The notes below the pieces were generated by a model. That model was not told where the DNA came from, searched no databases, and was given only the letters and a program-made list of their open reading frames with translations. From Sphingorhabdus sp. Alg239-R122 (GTDB lineage: Bacteria > Pseudomonadota > Alphaproteobacteria > Sphingomonadales > Sphingomonadaceae): a DNA stretch of 59,632 nucleotides. Where the stretch lies: contig NZ_UNRC01000012.1 of the NCBI RefSeq assembly GCF_900537065.1, forward strand, positions 1 to 59,632, read 5' to 3'. Below are positions 44,212 through 52,221 of the stretch, piece by piece (position 1 is the stretch's first letter; every line of letters begins with the position of its first letter). Position numbers and translations under genes: made by a program.

Positions 44212-44448
44212 ATGGCTATAACCCCGTCAACACTGGTCTGGATCGTGATCGCATTTGCCGCGATCTGTCTGTGGCAGATGCTGGCCGGGCTTTCCAAGAT
44301 GCGCCGTGCCAGGGCCGAACCCGGTCATCCGCACGCGCCGTTATGGGCGAAAATGGGCAAGATACAGGCGATTGCCGGCGGCGCGATGCTGGCGGGCAAT
44401 ATCCTGTTCAACCTGCCCATGCTGCGGGCTTTGCTAAGCGCCAATTAG
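44212..44448 (+). CDS. Small membrane protein within the nrd operon
   Basis: A 78-aa protein with helices at residues 8-27 (LVWIVIAFAAICLWQMLAGL) and 50-72 (IQAIAGGAMLAGNILFNLPML) and a basic, His/Pro-containing loop between (RRARAEPGHPHAPLWAKMGK). GTGAGG lies about 13 nt before the ATG. It is 52 bp after nrdA and 47 bp before nrdB on the same strand. No family is recognised and no known nrd accessory protein has this layout. Confidence 0.65.
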   Translation: MAITPSTLVWIVIAFAAICLWQMLAGLSKMRRARAEPGHPHAPLWAKMGKIQAIAGGAMLAGNILFNLPMLRALLSAN

Positions 44449-44495
44449 GGCAGAGCAGCTAAAACAAGAATTGAAACCGAAGGAAACAGAAGAAG

Positions 44496-45545
44496 ATGTC
44501 ATTACTCGAAGCCCGCACCCAGTATAAACCGTTTGAATATCCATGGGCCTATGACTTCTGGAAACGCCAGCAGCAGATCCACTGGATGCCCGAAGAAGTA
44601 CCGCTGGGCGAGGATTGCCGCGACTGGGCGCAAAAGCTTTCCGATCACGAACGCAACCTGCTGACGCAAATCTTCCGCTTCTTTACGCAAGCCGATGTCG
44701 AGGTGCAGAACTGCTATCACGACAAGTACGGCCGCGTGTTCAAACCGACCGAAATCAAGATGATGCTGACCGCCTTTTCCAACATGGAAACAGTGCATAT
44801 CGCCGCTTACTCGCACCTGCTCGACACAATCGGCATGCCCGAAAGCGAATATGGCATGTTCCTGGAATATGAGGAAATGTCGGCGAAGCACGATTACCTG
44901 AATGAATTCGGCGTCGATAATGATGAGGATATTGCCAAGACGCTGGCGATGTTCGGCGGGTTCACAGAGGGCCTGCAGCTATTCGCATCGTTCGCGATGC
45001 TGATGAACTTCCCGCGCTTTAACAAGATGAAGGGCATGGGGCAGATTGTGAGCTGGTCGGTGCGCGATGAGAGCCTGCACTGCGAAGGCATCACCAAACT
45101 CTTCCACGCATTCTGCGCAGAGCGCGACTGCCTGACCAAATCGGTCAAGGAAGACATTATCGACTGCTGCCAAAAGACAGTGCGCCTTGAGGATGCGTTT
45201 ATTGACCTTGCGTTTGAAGACGGCCCCGTGCCCGGCATGACCGCGAAGGAAATCAAGAAATATATCCGCTATATCGCCGACTGGCGCCTGGGGCAGCTTG
45301 GCTTCCAGCCGATCTATATGATCGAGGACCACCCGCTGCCATGGCTCGCGCCGCTGCTCAACGGTGTCGAGCACGCCAACTTCTTCGAAACCCGCGCCAC
45401 CGAATATTCCAAGGCCGCCACCACCGGCAACTGGAACGACGTGTGGGACAGCTTCGACAAACGCAAAGGCAAGCCCGCGAATGAAGATGTGGCCGCGGAT
45501 GAGGGCCCGGATATGTTTGAGGATGCGGGAGTCGCGGCGGAGTAG
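44496..45545 (+). CDS. nrdB: Ribonucleoside-diphosphate reductase, beta subunit (class I, tyrosyl-radical type)
   Basis: A 349-aa ferritin-fold protein. Metal ligand regions: FTQADVEVQNCY, SNMETVHIAAYSHLLDTIG (Glu, His and the candidate radical Tyr), GGFTEGLQLFASF and VRDESLHCEGI. The C-terminal tail after ~320 is acidic and ends in FEDAGVAAE, the part that docks on NrdA. No ATP-cone is fused. AAGGAAAC lies upstream of the ATG. It supplies the stable radical for NrdA. Confidence 0.95.
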   Translation: MSLLEARTQYKPFEYPWAYDFWKRQQQIHWMPEEVPLGEDCRDWAQKLSDHERNLLTQIFRFFTQADVEVQNCYHDKYGRVFKPTEIKMMLTAFSNMETVHIAAYSHLLDTIGMPESEYGMFLEYEEMSAKHDYLNEFGVDNDEDIAKTLAMFGGFTEGLQLFASFAMLMNFPRFNKMKGMGQIVSWSVRDESLHCEGITKLFHAFCAERDCLTKSVKEDIIDCCQKTVRLEDAFIDLAFEDGPVPGMTAKEIKKYIRYIADWRLGQLGFQPIYMIEDHPLPWLAPLLNGVEHANFFETRATEYSKAATTGNWNDVWDSFDKRKGKPANEDVAADEGPDMFEDAGVAAE

Positions 45546-45594
45546 GGGATTAACTGATATATCAACTCTGCACGACAAAATATAGAGTAGCTAA

Positions 45595-46356
45595 ATGTGG
45601 GACAACATAGACGACCCAATTAATAGTTTGCCAGATGATCCTCTGGAACGCGTACTTGCATTTAGAAATGGTCTGATGGCGCGAGCTACTGGAGGTGTCA
45701 TGGACAGTCAAGTCTACCGACTTCTCCGTAAAGAGCTGATGGACAATCCAGAAACAGCGGGCAAAATACCAATATTTGTTAAAACGTGTATGGATGCAGA
45801 TGATTTTTGGGAATTCATAAAATATGAGTTTGAGACTTATGCAGAGAGACGAAAATATTTACGAGGTGAATTTCAACCACTTTGTGAGTTCTTAGAACAA
45901 AAGCCAAGCCCTTCAGTAGAACACATATCTAAATCATTGGAAAACCTTAATGCAGAAAGTGTAAATGCAGCTTGGAGTAAAGCACTTCAACGAAGCATTG
46001 ATGATCCTGAAGGAGCAATTACAGCTGCAAGAACTTTATTAGAAGCGGTTTGTATGCATATTTTAGATGGAGACATGGAACCCAACGCCCATTATGACCT
46101 GCCTAAACTATACAGCCTTGTTTCAAAAAAATTAAGCATTGCTCCTTCACAACATACAGAAAATGTATTCAAACAAATTTTGGGGGGCTGTTCCGGCGTA
46201 GTTGAAGGACTTGGAGCACTTAGAAATCGTGTAGGAGATGCACATGGTCAAGGCCGAAGGCCGGTAAAAGTGCAAACTCGCCATGCCACTCTCGCCGTAA
46301 ACTTGTCTGGAGCAATGGCTTCATTTCTTGTAGATACATCATCTAAGAATAAGTAA
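45595..46356 (+). CDS. Abi_C/HEPN-like domain protein, candidate abortive-infection gene
   Basis: A 253-aa protein. The C-terminal half (about 120-250) fits the abortive-infection C-terminal pattern: AITAARTLLEAVCMHIL, DLPKLYSLVSKKL, and GLGALRNRVGDAHGQG. Arg210/Arg212 with His217 match the R-x4-6-H motif of HEPN RNases. The N-terminal half is unassigned. The gene is visibly richer in A/T than its neighbours (many AAA, TTA, ATA codons), pointing to recent transfer. It sits 49 bp after nrdB with no partner antitoxin in the same operon. Anti-phage action is inferred from the family. Confidence 0.7.
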   Translation: MWDNIDDPINSLPDDPLERVLAFRNGLMARATGGVMDSQVYRLLRKELMDNPETAGKIPIFVKTCMDADDFWEFIKYEFETYAERRKYLRGEFQPLCEFLEQKPSPSVEHISKSLENLNAESVNAAWSKALQRSIDDPEGAITAARTLLEAVCMHILDGDMEPNAHYDLPKLYSLVSKKLSIAPSQHTENVFKQILGGCSGVVEGLGALRNRVGDAHGQGRRPVKVQTRHATLAVNLSGAMASFLVDTSSKNK

Positions 46357-46357
46357 G

Positions 46358-46407
46358 AATTACGGTGAAATTACGAAATTACGAAATTACGGTGACAGTT
46401 TACTTAA
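46358..46407. repeat. AAATTACG tandem repeat ending in GGTGACAGTTTACTTAA
   Basis: Directly after the Abi_C gene stop, three exact AAATTACG units (46368-46391) follow a GAATTACGG copy and lead into GTGACAGTTTACTTAA. A related sequence in the same orientation lies at 47053-47100, on the other side of the nuclease gene. Confidence 0.6.
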
Positions 46408-46426
46408 CCCCTAAACTATCCACCCC

Positions 46427-46975
46427 CTAACACCAGTTCCGTTTATAGCCCTGCCATCTTTCGGCCAGGCCTTCCGCGACCAGCGTGTTGCCCAGGCTCT
46501 CGCCTTCCCGCGTCACCACGCGGAGCTGGCGGCCGTAGCGGTCGGTGGCGCGGTCTATGCTCTCCAGATCAAACGCGCCTGTGTTGAGCAGTTCGCGCAG
46601 CCTGTATGTGGCGCGCCGGCCCAGCGCCGCCTCGGCATCGCAGGCCGGATCGCTGACCTCTGGCGTGTTGATGTCCGCAATGCGGATCTTGCGGCCCCGG
46701 TGCCAGATCGTATCGCCATCGACCACGCAATTGATACGCGGGCCATAACCGCAGACCGAAAAATCCGTCCGATATGGATCAGTCGTCGCCGCGCGCACCG
46801 GCAGCGGCCCGTCATAAAACCAAATCGCGGCAAACACCGCAGCACACAGCGCCGCAAAAGCGCCCCAGCCCATGCCCCGCTCCCGCCGCATCTCAGGCGG
46901 GAGGAAACGCAGCTTTGCTGCCTTGCGCCGGGGATAGGGATGACGCGGAAACGGGATGATACTATGCTTGCCCAT
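46427..46975 (-). CDS. Thermonuclease (staphylococcal nuclease-like) protein
   Basis: A 182-aa protein with a basic N terminus, one membrane helix at about residues 36-52 and an SNase domain: INCVVDGDTIWHRGRKIRIADINTPEVSDPACDAEAALG and DRYGRQLRVV, which hold the Arg/Glu/Arg catalytic set. It would cleave nucleic acids in the periplasm using calcium. The stop is preceded by WQGYKRNWC. It runs opposite to the Abi_C gene and is bracketed by two related repeats; its base composition is that of the host genome. Confidence 0.88.
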   Translation of the reverse strand: MGKHSIIPFPRHPYPRRKAAKLRFLPPEMRRERGMGWGAFAALCAAVFAAIWFYDGPLPVRAATTDPYRTDFSVCGYGPRINCVVDGDTIWHRGRKIRIADINTPEVSDPACDAEAALGRRATYRLRELLNTGAFDLESIDRATDRYGRQLRVVTREGESLGNTLVAEGLAERWQGYKRNWC

Positions 46976-47052
46976 GCGCGCATTTTACCACGCGGCAGGT
47001 TATCAGGCGGTTAAACCGGCTTCACAATGGACTGTGTTTTCCCACTGTTGCG

Positions 47053-47188
47053 CAATTACAGTGAAACAGAATTACGAATGACGGCGGCAGTATACTCAAT
47101 GCTTGAATTCCCACTCCGTCATATCGAAAGGTTGCGTGGCCGGTACGCGCCGCTTGCCGTTATCACAAGCGGCAGTGACGCGTACCGG
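47053..47188. repeat. Repeat copy plus strong two-part palindrome
   Basis: 47053-47100 resembles the repeat at 46358-46407 (AATTACAGTGAAA, GAATTACGAATGACGG, GGCAGTATACTCAAT). Forty bp on, 47140-47188 is a hairpin: outer arms CCGGTACGCG/CGCGTACCGG (10 bp) and inner arms CCGCTTG/CAAGCGG (7 bp) with a 6-nt bulge on the 3' side. It lies after the stop of the 250-aa gene (minus strand) and could end its transcript, but has no T-run. Confidence 0.6.
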
Positions 47189-47207
47189 ATACGGTTTTCA
47201 AATTACA

Positions 47208-47960
47208 TCAATCCCACAGGCTGCCGGACAGTTCGCCCGGAGCGCGGAAGTCCTTTGCGGTCCCGGCGTAAACGAGCGCGGGTGCGCCGCCATCACCGGC
47301 CTGCATTTTCGCACCGGTCAGCCGGTCATAAAGCTTCTCCGCATAATCGATATATTCGATCTGTTGCTGCGGCGTAAACTGCATCTCCTGCAACTGCCGT
47401 TCATAGGCAAGCAGGAACGTGTTGAGCGATACCTTGGTGACATCGACACTCGACTTGTAGGCCGCCACGGCGAGGGCATGTTCGATTTGCGAGGTTATGC
47501 CGCTCGCTTCAATATACCGGCTCCAGATCTTGACATCATAGCGTGCAATCGCAAGCCCCTGTACTACAATGTAATAGCTCGACATTTCCTGCTGTATGCC
47601 CTTGCCCGCACCAATGATCGCTTCAAGCCCGGTGGTCAGCAGGCTGGCAATGCCGTCAATGATTTCATCGGAGCCACCCGCCACGAATTTCTTGATAGCG
47701 CCGCCAACCTCGGTCGCGATCTTGCCAGCATCGGCGCTGACATAGGCGCGGTATTCGGTGTGTTTGGCAAGGATTTCGCTCACCGGAATCGACCGGTTTT
47801 CAGCCGTTCCCGCTGTACGGATATCCTCTTCAATAGCGTTGGTGAATTCGGTGACTTTCTGCTCGCACAGTTCAGAAAGCAAGCTCAGCAATAACGTAAG
47901 TTCTTTTTTTCTGTCTGGTGCGGGGTCGAGTGCATTAATTGCATTTTTCAAAATCGCCAT
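47208..47960 (-). CDS. Unknown 250-aa protein
   Basis: No family is recognised. Seen: a predicted all-helical protein; residues about 75-115 (AGKIATEVGGAIKKFVAGGSDEIIDGIASLLTTGLEAIIGAGKG) are Gly/Ala/Ile-rich and amphipathic, as in membrane-inserting or pore-forming hairpins; a Gln/Tyr-rich helix follows at 195-215. There is no signal peptide. GGAG lies 7 nt before the ATG. It is divergent from the PD-(D/E)XK-like gene across a 228-bp AT-rich spacer with an inverted repeat. A toxin-like or effector role is speculative. Confidence 0.7.
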   Translation of the reverse strand: MAILKNAINALDPAPDRKKELTLLLSLLSELCEQKVTEFTNAIEEDIRTAGTAENRSIPVSEILAKHTEYRAYVSADAGKIATEVGGAIKKFVAGGSDEIIDGIASLLTTGLEAIIGAGKGIQQEMSSYYIVVQGLAIARYDVKIWSRYIEASGITSQIEHALAVAAYKSSVDVTKVSLNTFLLAYERQLQEMQFTPQQQIEYIDYAEKLYDRLTGAKMQAGDGGAPALVYAGTAKDFRAPGELSGSLWD

Positions 47961-48014
47961 TTTATTACTCCATTGGGCGACAAGGAATCAGTTATTAATA
48001 TTTATTATATGAAA

Positions 48015-48098
48015 CAAGTCGCAATTGTTCAGGTAAAAGCCGACTATTACATAATTGCATTGCAATTACATTTATACCGACTCGGATATTGCGACTTG
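48015..48098. repeat. Inverted repeat in an AT-rich divergent promoter region
   Basis: CAAGTCGCAAT (48015-48025) and ATTGCGACTTG (48088-48098) are exact 11-bp inverted copies around a 62-bp core that contains a smaller palindrome (ATTGCATTGCAAT). It lies between two divergent genes, so it may be a looping operator or a cruciform. Confidence 0.5.
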
Positions 48099-48188
48099 AT
48101 TTATTGTTTACGCTTATTTACATAAGCAATCAAATTAAATCATTTAAATTTATGCACTGGTTTAATAATGGTGTAGATAGAGGGTATA

Positions 48189-48758
48189 ATGCAATCCCAG
48201 CAGTTAATGACTATATTACGCACTACTGTCGCAAGTGATTTTGATTCTGCAAATTCGATAATTCGCTACTTTCTGGGACAGAATATGCGTGGCGGCTGGG
48301 AGGTGTGGTTGCAAACAATCTTTGCCCGCGCGGTTTTCGATGCACCGGTCGGCGCACCGGTTAATTTCAACCGCGAAGTCCACTTTCCAAACGGCCAGAT
48401 ATGCGACCTCTGGTTCCAGAGCGGGACAGAAATCTGGATTGAGCTTAAAGCGCAACGCAGCATGGATTATGTCGGTGCAGTGGCCGATTTTGTGAGCGAT
48501 ATAGACAAGCTTCTGGCATTGAACAGGGATTTCAAGGCAGCCAATGTCCTTGTCGCCGGATCAGTGCTGCGCCTTGGTATACATGGGGTTAACCCACAGC
48601 ATGATGATCGTGAGTTGTTGAACAATATCCGCACCAGGGGACCAAACGGCACCCTGCATTACTGGCAATATGTGCAAAATGCCTGGCAGGATGTGACGGA
48701 CACCATATTGAATGTGCCGTTAAATACCCTGATATGCGCAAGCTTTACACCAAATTAG
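48189..48758 (+). CDS. PD-(D/E)XK-like nuclease-fold protein
   Basis: A 189-aa protein. FPNGQICDLWFQSGTEIWIELKAQ gives Asp73, Glu85 and Lys87 in the D-x(n)-E-x-K arrangement of PD-(D/E)XK enzymes, on two predicted beta strands; a Glu at 38 or 63 could be the additional ligand. DYVGAVADFVSDIDKLLAL and AANVLVAGSVLRLGI complete a core resembling restriction-like endonucleases. GAGGG lies 5 nt before the ATG. Family assignment is by motif only; many such proteins are inactive. It is divergent from the unknown 250-aa gene. Confidence 0.6.
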   Translation: MQSQQLMTILRTTVASDFDSANSIIRYFLGQNMRGGWEVWLQTIFARAVFDAPVGAPVNFNREVHFPNGQICDLWFQSGTEIWIELKAQRSMDYVGAVADFVSDIDKLLALNRDFKAANVLVAGSVLRLGIHGVNPQHDDRELLNNIRTRGPNGTLHYWQYVQNAWQDVTDTILNVPLNTLICASFTPN

Positions 48759-48883
48759 TGCGATTGCCGCACAATGCGGCGCTGGACCGGAACGGCATTC
48801 CGCCTGACGCGCAGTTACAGCTCATGTTCATGGCACGGCTGAAACTGGCGCTGGCGAGTGAAACAACTCACGGTGTGGTGGGT

Positions 48884-49642
48884 TTATTTGCGCCGTTTTT
48901 TCTTTTTCATCACTTTTTTCTCGACATATTCGGTGAAGTCCTTCGAGTAAGCATCGCGCAGCTCAAGCTTGGCCGCATCCACCATGTCTTCTGATTTGGG
49001 CGGAAACTCCTCAAGCGGGTTTTTCACCTGCCCCTTGCCCACGAACCCCTGTTTGTCACCCTTAAACTCGCGGTAAAGAAAGCCAGTAAACAAGTTGCTG
49101 CCATACATCATCGCCTTGTGGTAGAATATATGCGTAGTGACCAGTTCGGCATAGCAGTCCGCGTCTGAATCAGTCAGCCGCTTCTTGTCCTTGACGCGCT
49201 TATTAATCGCCTTCAGCTGTGCCTTGATTTCAGGATCTTCCTTTGCCTCATCAGCAGAGGGGAAAGGGTCCTGGACAATCACATTATAGCCTTCCAGATT
49301 CAGTGTTTCGGTAATGCCGACCTTGTTCAGCTCGGCCATCTGGATGTCAGGGCCCAGATAATCGGCCATCAGGTCCTTAACCGTGGCCACTTTGCCCTTG
49401 TGTGCCTCCATGTCCGCCAGCGCACCTATGGGGCCGAAGCCGGAGAGCAGACCCGAATTAAAGCCGAGATAATTGTAACTGGGCCATACATGCAGCTCAC
49501 ATTGTGCAGCCTCCTCTCCAACCGTATCCGCCGCTTGTGCCACATCCTGCGCTGCAGACGGCACTTCCTGCGCAGCGGCTGGCGTGCTCATCATGGCTAT
49601 CGCGGCCATGGCCACGGGCAATTTGTGAATAATCTTATGCAT
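48884..49642 (-). CDS. Hypothetical periplasmic protein
   Basis: The start is ATG 49642, preceded by GGGGAGAATAGGG; an upstream ATG adds eight residues without signal character. The 252-aa product has a signal peptide ending at TPAAAQ (residue ~25), then an acidic linker, a Gly/Tyr-containing segment (WPSYNYLGFNSGLLSGFGPIGALADMEAHKGKVATVKDLMADYLGP) and a very basic Lys-rich tail (VEKKVMKKKKRRK). Two cysteines remain after the signal. I recognise no family. The 3' end converges on the PD-(D/E)XK-like gene. Confidence 0.65.
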   Translation of the reverse strand: MHKIIHKLPVAMAAIAMMSTPAAAQEVPSAAQDVAQAADTVGEEAAQCELHVWPSYNYLGFNSGLLSGFGPIGALADMEAHKGKVATVKDLMADYLGPDIQMAELNKVGITETLNLEGYNVIVQDPFPSADEAKEDPEIKAQLKAINKRVKDKKRLTDSDADCYAELVTTHIFYHKAMMYGSNLFTGFLYREFKGDKQGFVGKGQVKNPLEEFPPKSEDMVDAAKLELRDAYSKDFTEYVEKKVMKKKKRRK

Positions 49643-49994
49643 ATCCCTATTCTCCCCTTCATGCATTCAACAGGTAATTCAGCATATGGGCGTGCGGCTT
49701 TCAAGTCTTTGGAAAGAAAGCGTCAAATACATGTCTCTGCATATAGTCATATAAGGAACGCTCCATGGGTGAAGTCAAGCCAGCCCCACCGCAGGACAAC
49801 CAAAATCATCATCCGGTGATGGGCTTCCGTCAATACCGCGATGGATACGCGACTTGAACCGATGCAGACATAATTATCAATTGCCCACCTTAGCTCGTCA
49901 AGCGCTAGTCGACACTCGCATCCTGCCGGTCGAAACATCGTGGATATGCACGATTCCATATGCCACCATAAAGCCATTGATGAGGGGAAATACA

Positions 49995-50558
49995 ATGATG
50001 AGATATATGATGGCGGCTCTGATGGGCCTGATGCTATTGTCCGGCGCGGCCACTGCGCAGGCACAGGCGGCGGCGCAAGCAGCACCTGATCCCATAGCGG
50101 TCGAACAGTTGCGCCATGCGATTGGAACATGGGAGGTGGAAACCGATTTTATCGACACCGATGGGAAAATATTGGGAAGCGCGAAGGGAACTTATGTCTT
50201 CAAATGGGTGCTGCCCGACCGCATCGTGTCCGGCACCAGTACTATTCCGGCTTGGCGGCAAACATCGGCCATCCTGTTTTTCGTTCGGCCCAAAACAAGT
50301 GAAGTCGAAATGGCATCGGTCGGCAGCGACGGCGTATTGTGGCAGATGATCGGACCCGATAGCAGCGAGACACGCACCACACCCAATGTGGCCATGGATG
50401 ATGGCTCCACCATGATGCTGCGCTTTACACGGCACAGCGTTACGCCGGACAGTTTCGGTTCGACCATGGAAATGTCTGTCGATGGCGGTGAAAGCTGGCA
50501 CATTGCCAACCAACAGCGCTTTGTTCGGAAAAAAGAAGAAGGCGCAGCGGAAAAATAA
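49995..50558 (+). CDS. Hypothetical secreted protein, DUF1579-like
   Basis: The start is ATG 49995 (MMRYMMAALMGLMLLSG), with GAGGGGAAA 5-12 nt upstream; the longer reading to 49854 adds a leader without signal features. The 187-aa product has a signal peptide ending at ATAQA, then LRHAIGTWEVETDFIDTDGKILGSAKGTYVFKWVLPDRIVSGTSTIP and repeated beta-strand pattern resembling lipocalin-like DUF1579 proteins. Role unknown. Confidence 0.7.
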   Translation: MMRYMMAALMGLMLLSGAATAQAQAAAQAAPDPIAVEQLRHAIGTWEVETDFIDTDGKILGSAKGTYVFKWVLPDRIVSGTSTIPAWRQTSAILFFVRPKTSEVEMASVGSDGVLWQMIGPDSSETRTTPNVAMDDGSTMMLRFTRHSVTPDSFGSTMEMSVDGGESWHIANQQRFVRKKEEGAAEK

Positions 50559-50701
50559 TCTTCGGGAATCTGGGCTGAATCAATCCCAATATTTGCGTAA
50601 CCATATCCGCTTACCTGTCCTTAACCAGCCATGGCGAGACTTTGTTCACTGAGACCGGCACCGAAAATCATATAATGGTCAAAATAAGGGAATAGCTCAT
50701 C

Positions 50702-50950
50702 ATGGATATCAACAGCGCTTTCATCACTTTCTCGTGCATCTCCATCGCATCCATCGGTCTGGCCCTGATTATCGGGACGGGTAGTGTAAACCGGGAGAAA
50801 CTGGTCGCAGGGCTGAATATTTTCGGGTTTGAAGCCCCTGCCCAAAAACGCGAACGCGAAGCAAAACTGAAAGAAATGACACGCACTGCCGACCAGGCCA
50901 TGGCGGCACGTGAGCGCGGTGAGCGCCCCACAGCCATGCATTATGGCTGA
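50702..50950 (+). CDS. Small hypothetical membrane protein
   Basis: An 82-aa protein: one helix at about residues 6-26 (AFITFSCISIASIGLALIIGTG) and a charged, Arg/Glu/Lys-rich helical tail (QKREREAKLKEMTRTADQAMAARERGER). AAGGGAATAG precedes the ATG. No family recognised. A strong hairpin follows 80 bp after its stop, so it is probably its own transcript. Confidence 0.55.
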   Translation: MDINSAFITFSCISIASIGLALIIGTGSVNREKLVAGLNIFGFEAPAQKREREAKLKEMTRTADQAMAARERGERPTAMHYG

Positions 50951-51029
50951 TTAGGACTGAAACACCAGTTTAGCCGGGTCCATGAACCTGGCTATGGCAG
51001 GCGGAAATCTGGTCCCGCAGCATGCCAGT

Positions 51030-51072
51030 AATCCGGCGGGTGGCGCACCCCATCATGGCCGCCCGCCGGATT
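51030..51072. terminator. GC-rich hairpin, probable terminator
   Basis: Arms AATCCGGCGGG-T-GGC (51030-51044) and GCC-G-CCCGCCGGATT (51058-51072) pair over 14 bp with one mismatch and a 13-nt loop, followed by TCTTGAATT. Confidence 0.6.
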
Positions 51073-51225
51073 TCTTGAATTCGGTAGATACGCTTGCGCC
51101 ATTCGTTCAACCGCCGCGCCTAAGACACTACCTGTCGAATCCCGTGACCCCGGCTACAGGATTTCATCTTTGGTAAATATTGTCTGTGTGAGGGCCGTTT
51201 TCCTTAAGGAAAGGAGAAGTTCCCC

Positions 51226-51621
51226 ATGCAGAAACAGGTAAAACTATCTCTCATAGCAGCGACAATCATCGCTGCAGCAGCCATGCCAACCGCGCTCAGC
51301 GCACATCCCGGCCCGGAAAGACATGGCCGCCATCATGGCGATATCGTGGTGCGCAGCGGCGGCTATTTGCCAGCGGCACCCAATAATGACAGCAATAGCT
51401 ACTGGCTTGATTACAAGACCGATATCAGCGAAGCGGAACGTGAACTGGCAAGCGACCTGCGCCGCGCCACCGACGCGGAAGACCGGCGCGATGCATATGA
51501 AGAATATCATAATGAAATTCGCGACGCGAAAAAGGATTATGCCAAGGAAATGCGAGAGCGCGGATACCGCATCACCAGTTTCCGCGAAGACCGCACACGG
51601 CGCTACTCACGCCGCAGATAA
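51226..51621 (+). CDS. Hypothetical periplasmic basic protein
   Basis: A 131-aa protein. A signal peptide ends near PTALSA (residue ~26), then a Gly/His-rich piece (HPGPERHGRHHGDIVVRSGG) that could bind metal, and a highly charged helical part (SEAERELASDLRRATDAEDRRDAYEEYHNEIRDAKKDYAKEMRERG) ending in Arg-rich residues. AAAGGAGAAG precedes the ATG. No family recognised. Confidence 0.65.
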   Translation: MQKQVKLSLIAATIIAAAAMPTALSAHPGPERHGRHHGDIVVRSGGYLPAAPNNDSNSYWLDYKTDISEAERELASDLRRATDAEDRRDAYEEYHNEIRDAKKDYAKEMRERGYRITSFREDRTRRYSRRR

Positions 51622-51657
51622 GTGTGATTTAATGAGGATGGAGCCAAATACCCGCCC

Positions 51658-52221
51658 TTATAACCCGCCAGTTTTCTGGTTGGTGTCTTTATGCGCACGC
51701 CCATTTTCAACATAATGGGCCACCCCGGCCCGCATTTCGGCAATGGCGGGTTCGGGAAGGTCGCGCAGATATTTGGCAGGGCGGCCTGTCCATAGCTGGC
51801 CACATTCGATACGCTTGTTCGGCGTCAGCATTGCCCCCGCAGCGAGCATGCCATCGCCCTCTATCACGCAGCCATCCATAACAATCGTGCCCAGACCGAC
51901 AAAGGCGCGGTCCTCCAATATACAGCCATGCACCATCGCCATATGACCGATCAGTACATCTTCACCAATGATGGTGGGAAAGCCCTCTTCCCGGCCCGGC
52001 TTGGGGCTGTCACAGTGAATGACGGTCCCGTCCTGCACATTGGTGCGTGCACCGATCACAATGCGGTTCACGTCAGCGCGGATGACGCAATTATACCAGA
52101 TGCTGGCATCGGGTCCGATTTCGACATCACCGATAATCCGGCATCCAGGAGCGATAAAAGCGCTGTCATGGATTTGGGGTGCCTTGCCGTGCAGCGGCAA
52201 TATGGTCATATCATTTTGCAT
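51658..52221 (-). CDS. Gamma-carbonic anhydrase-like hexapeptide-repeat protein
   Basis: A 187-aa left-handed beta-helix protein with hexapeptide repeats: PGCRIIGDVEIGPDASIWYNCVIRADVNRIVIGARTNVQDGTVIHCD, then IIGEDVLIGHMAMVHGCILEDRAFVGLGTIVMDGCVIEGDGMLAAGAML. The metal His set (His in VIHCD, GHMAMVHG) is in place as in the YrdA/PaaY/CaiE group. The ATG at 52221 follows GGAGGAGACC by ~4 nt and overlaps the upstream gene end by 11 nt. Carbonic anhydrase activity is not certain for the whole group. Confidence 0.88.
   Translation of the reverse strand: MQNDMTILPLHGKAPQIHDSAFIAPGCRIIGDVEIGPDASIWYNCVIRADVNRIVIGARTNVQDGTVIHCDSPKPGREEGFPTIIGEDVLIGHMAMVHGCILEDRAFVGLGTIVMDGCVIEGDGMLAAGAMLTPNKRIECGQLWTGRPAKYLRDLPEPAIAEMRAGVAHYVENGRAHKDTNQKTGGL

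Noticed and set aside
45595-48758. CRISPR array or toxin-antitoxin locus in the AT-rich region
   Set aside because: The AAATTACG units are too short and too few for CRISPR, and no small antitoxin-like gene overlaps the Abi_C gene.
48734-48994. Plus-strand ORF of 86 aa after the PD-(D/E)XK-like gene
   Set aside because: Its first ~48 codons look protein-like, but the rest is antisense to the periplasmic protein gene ending at 48884 and it lacks a ribosome site; more likely a chance frame or gene remnant.
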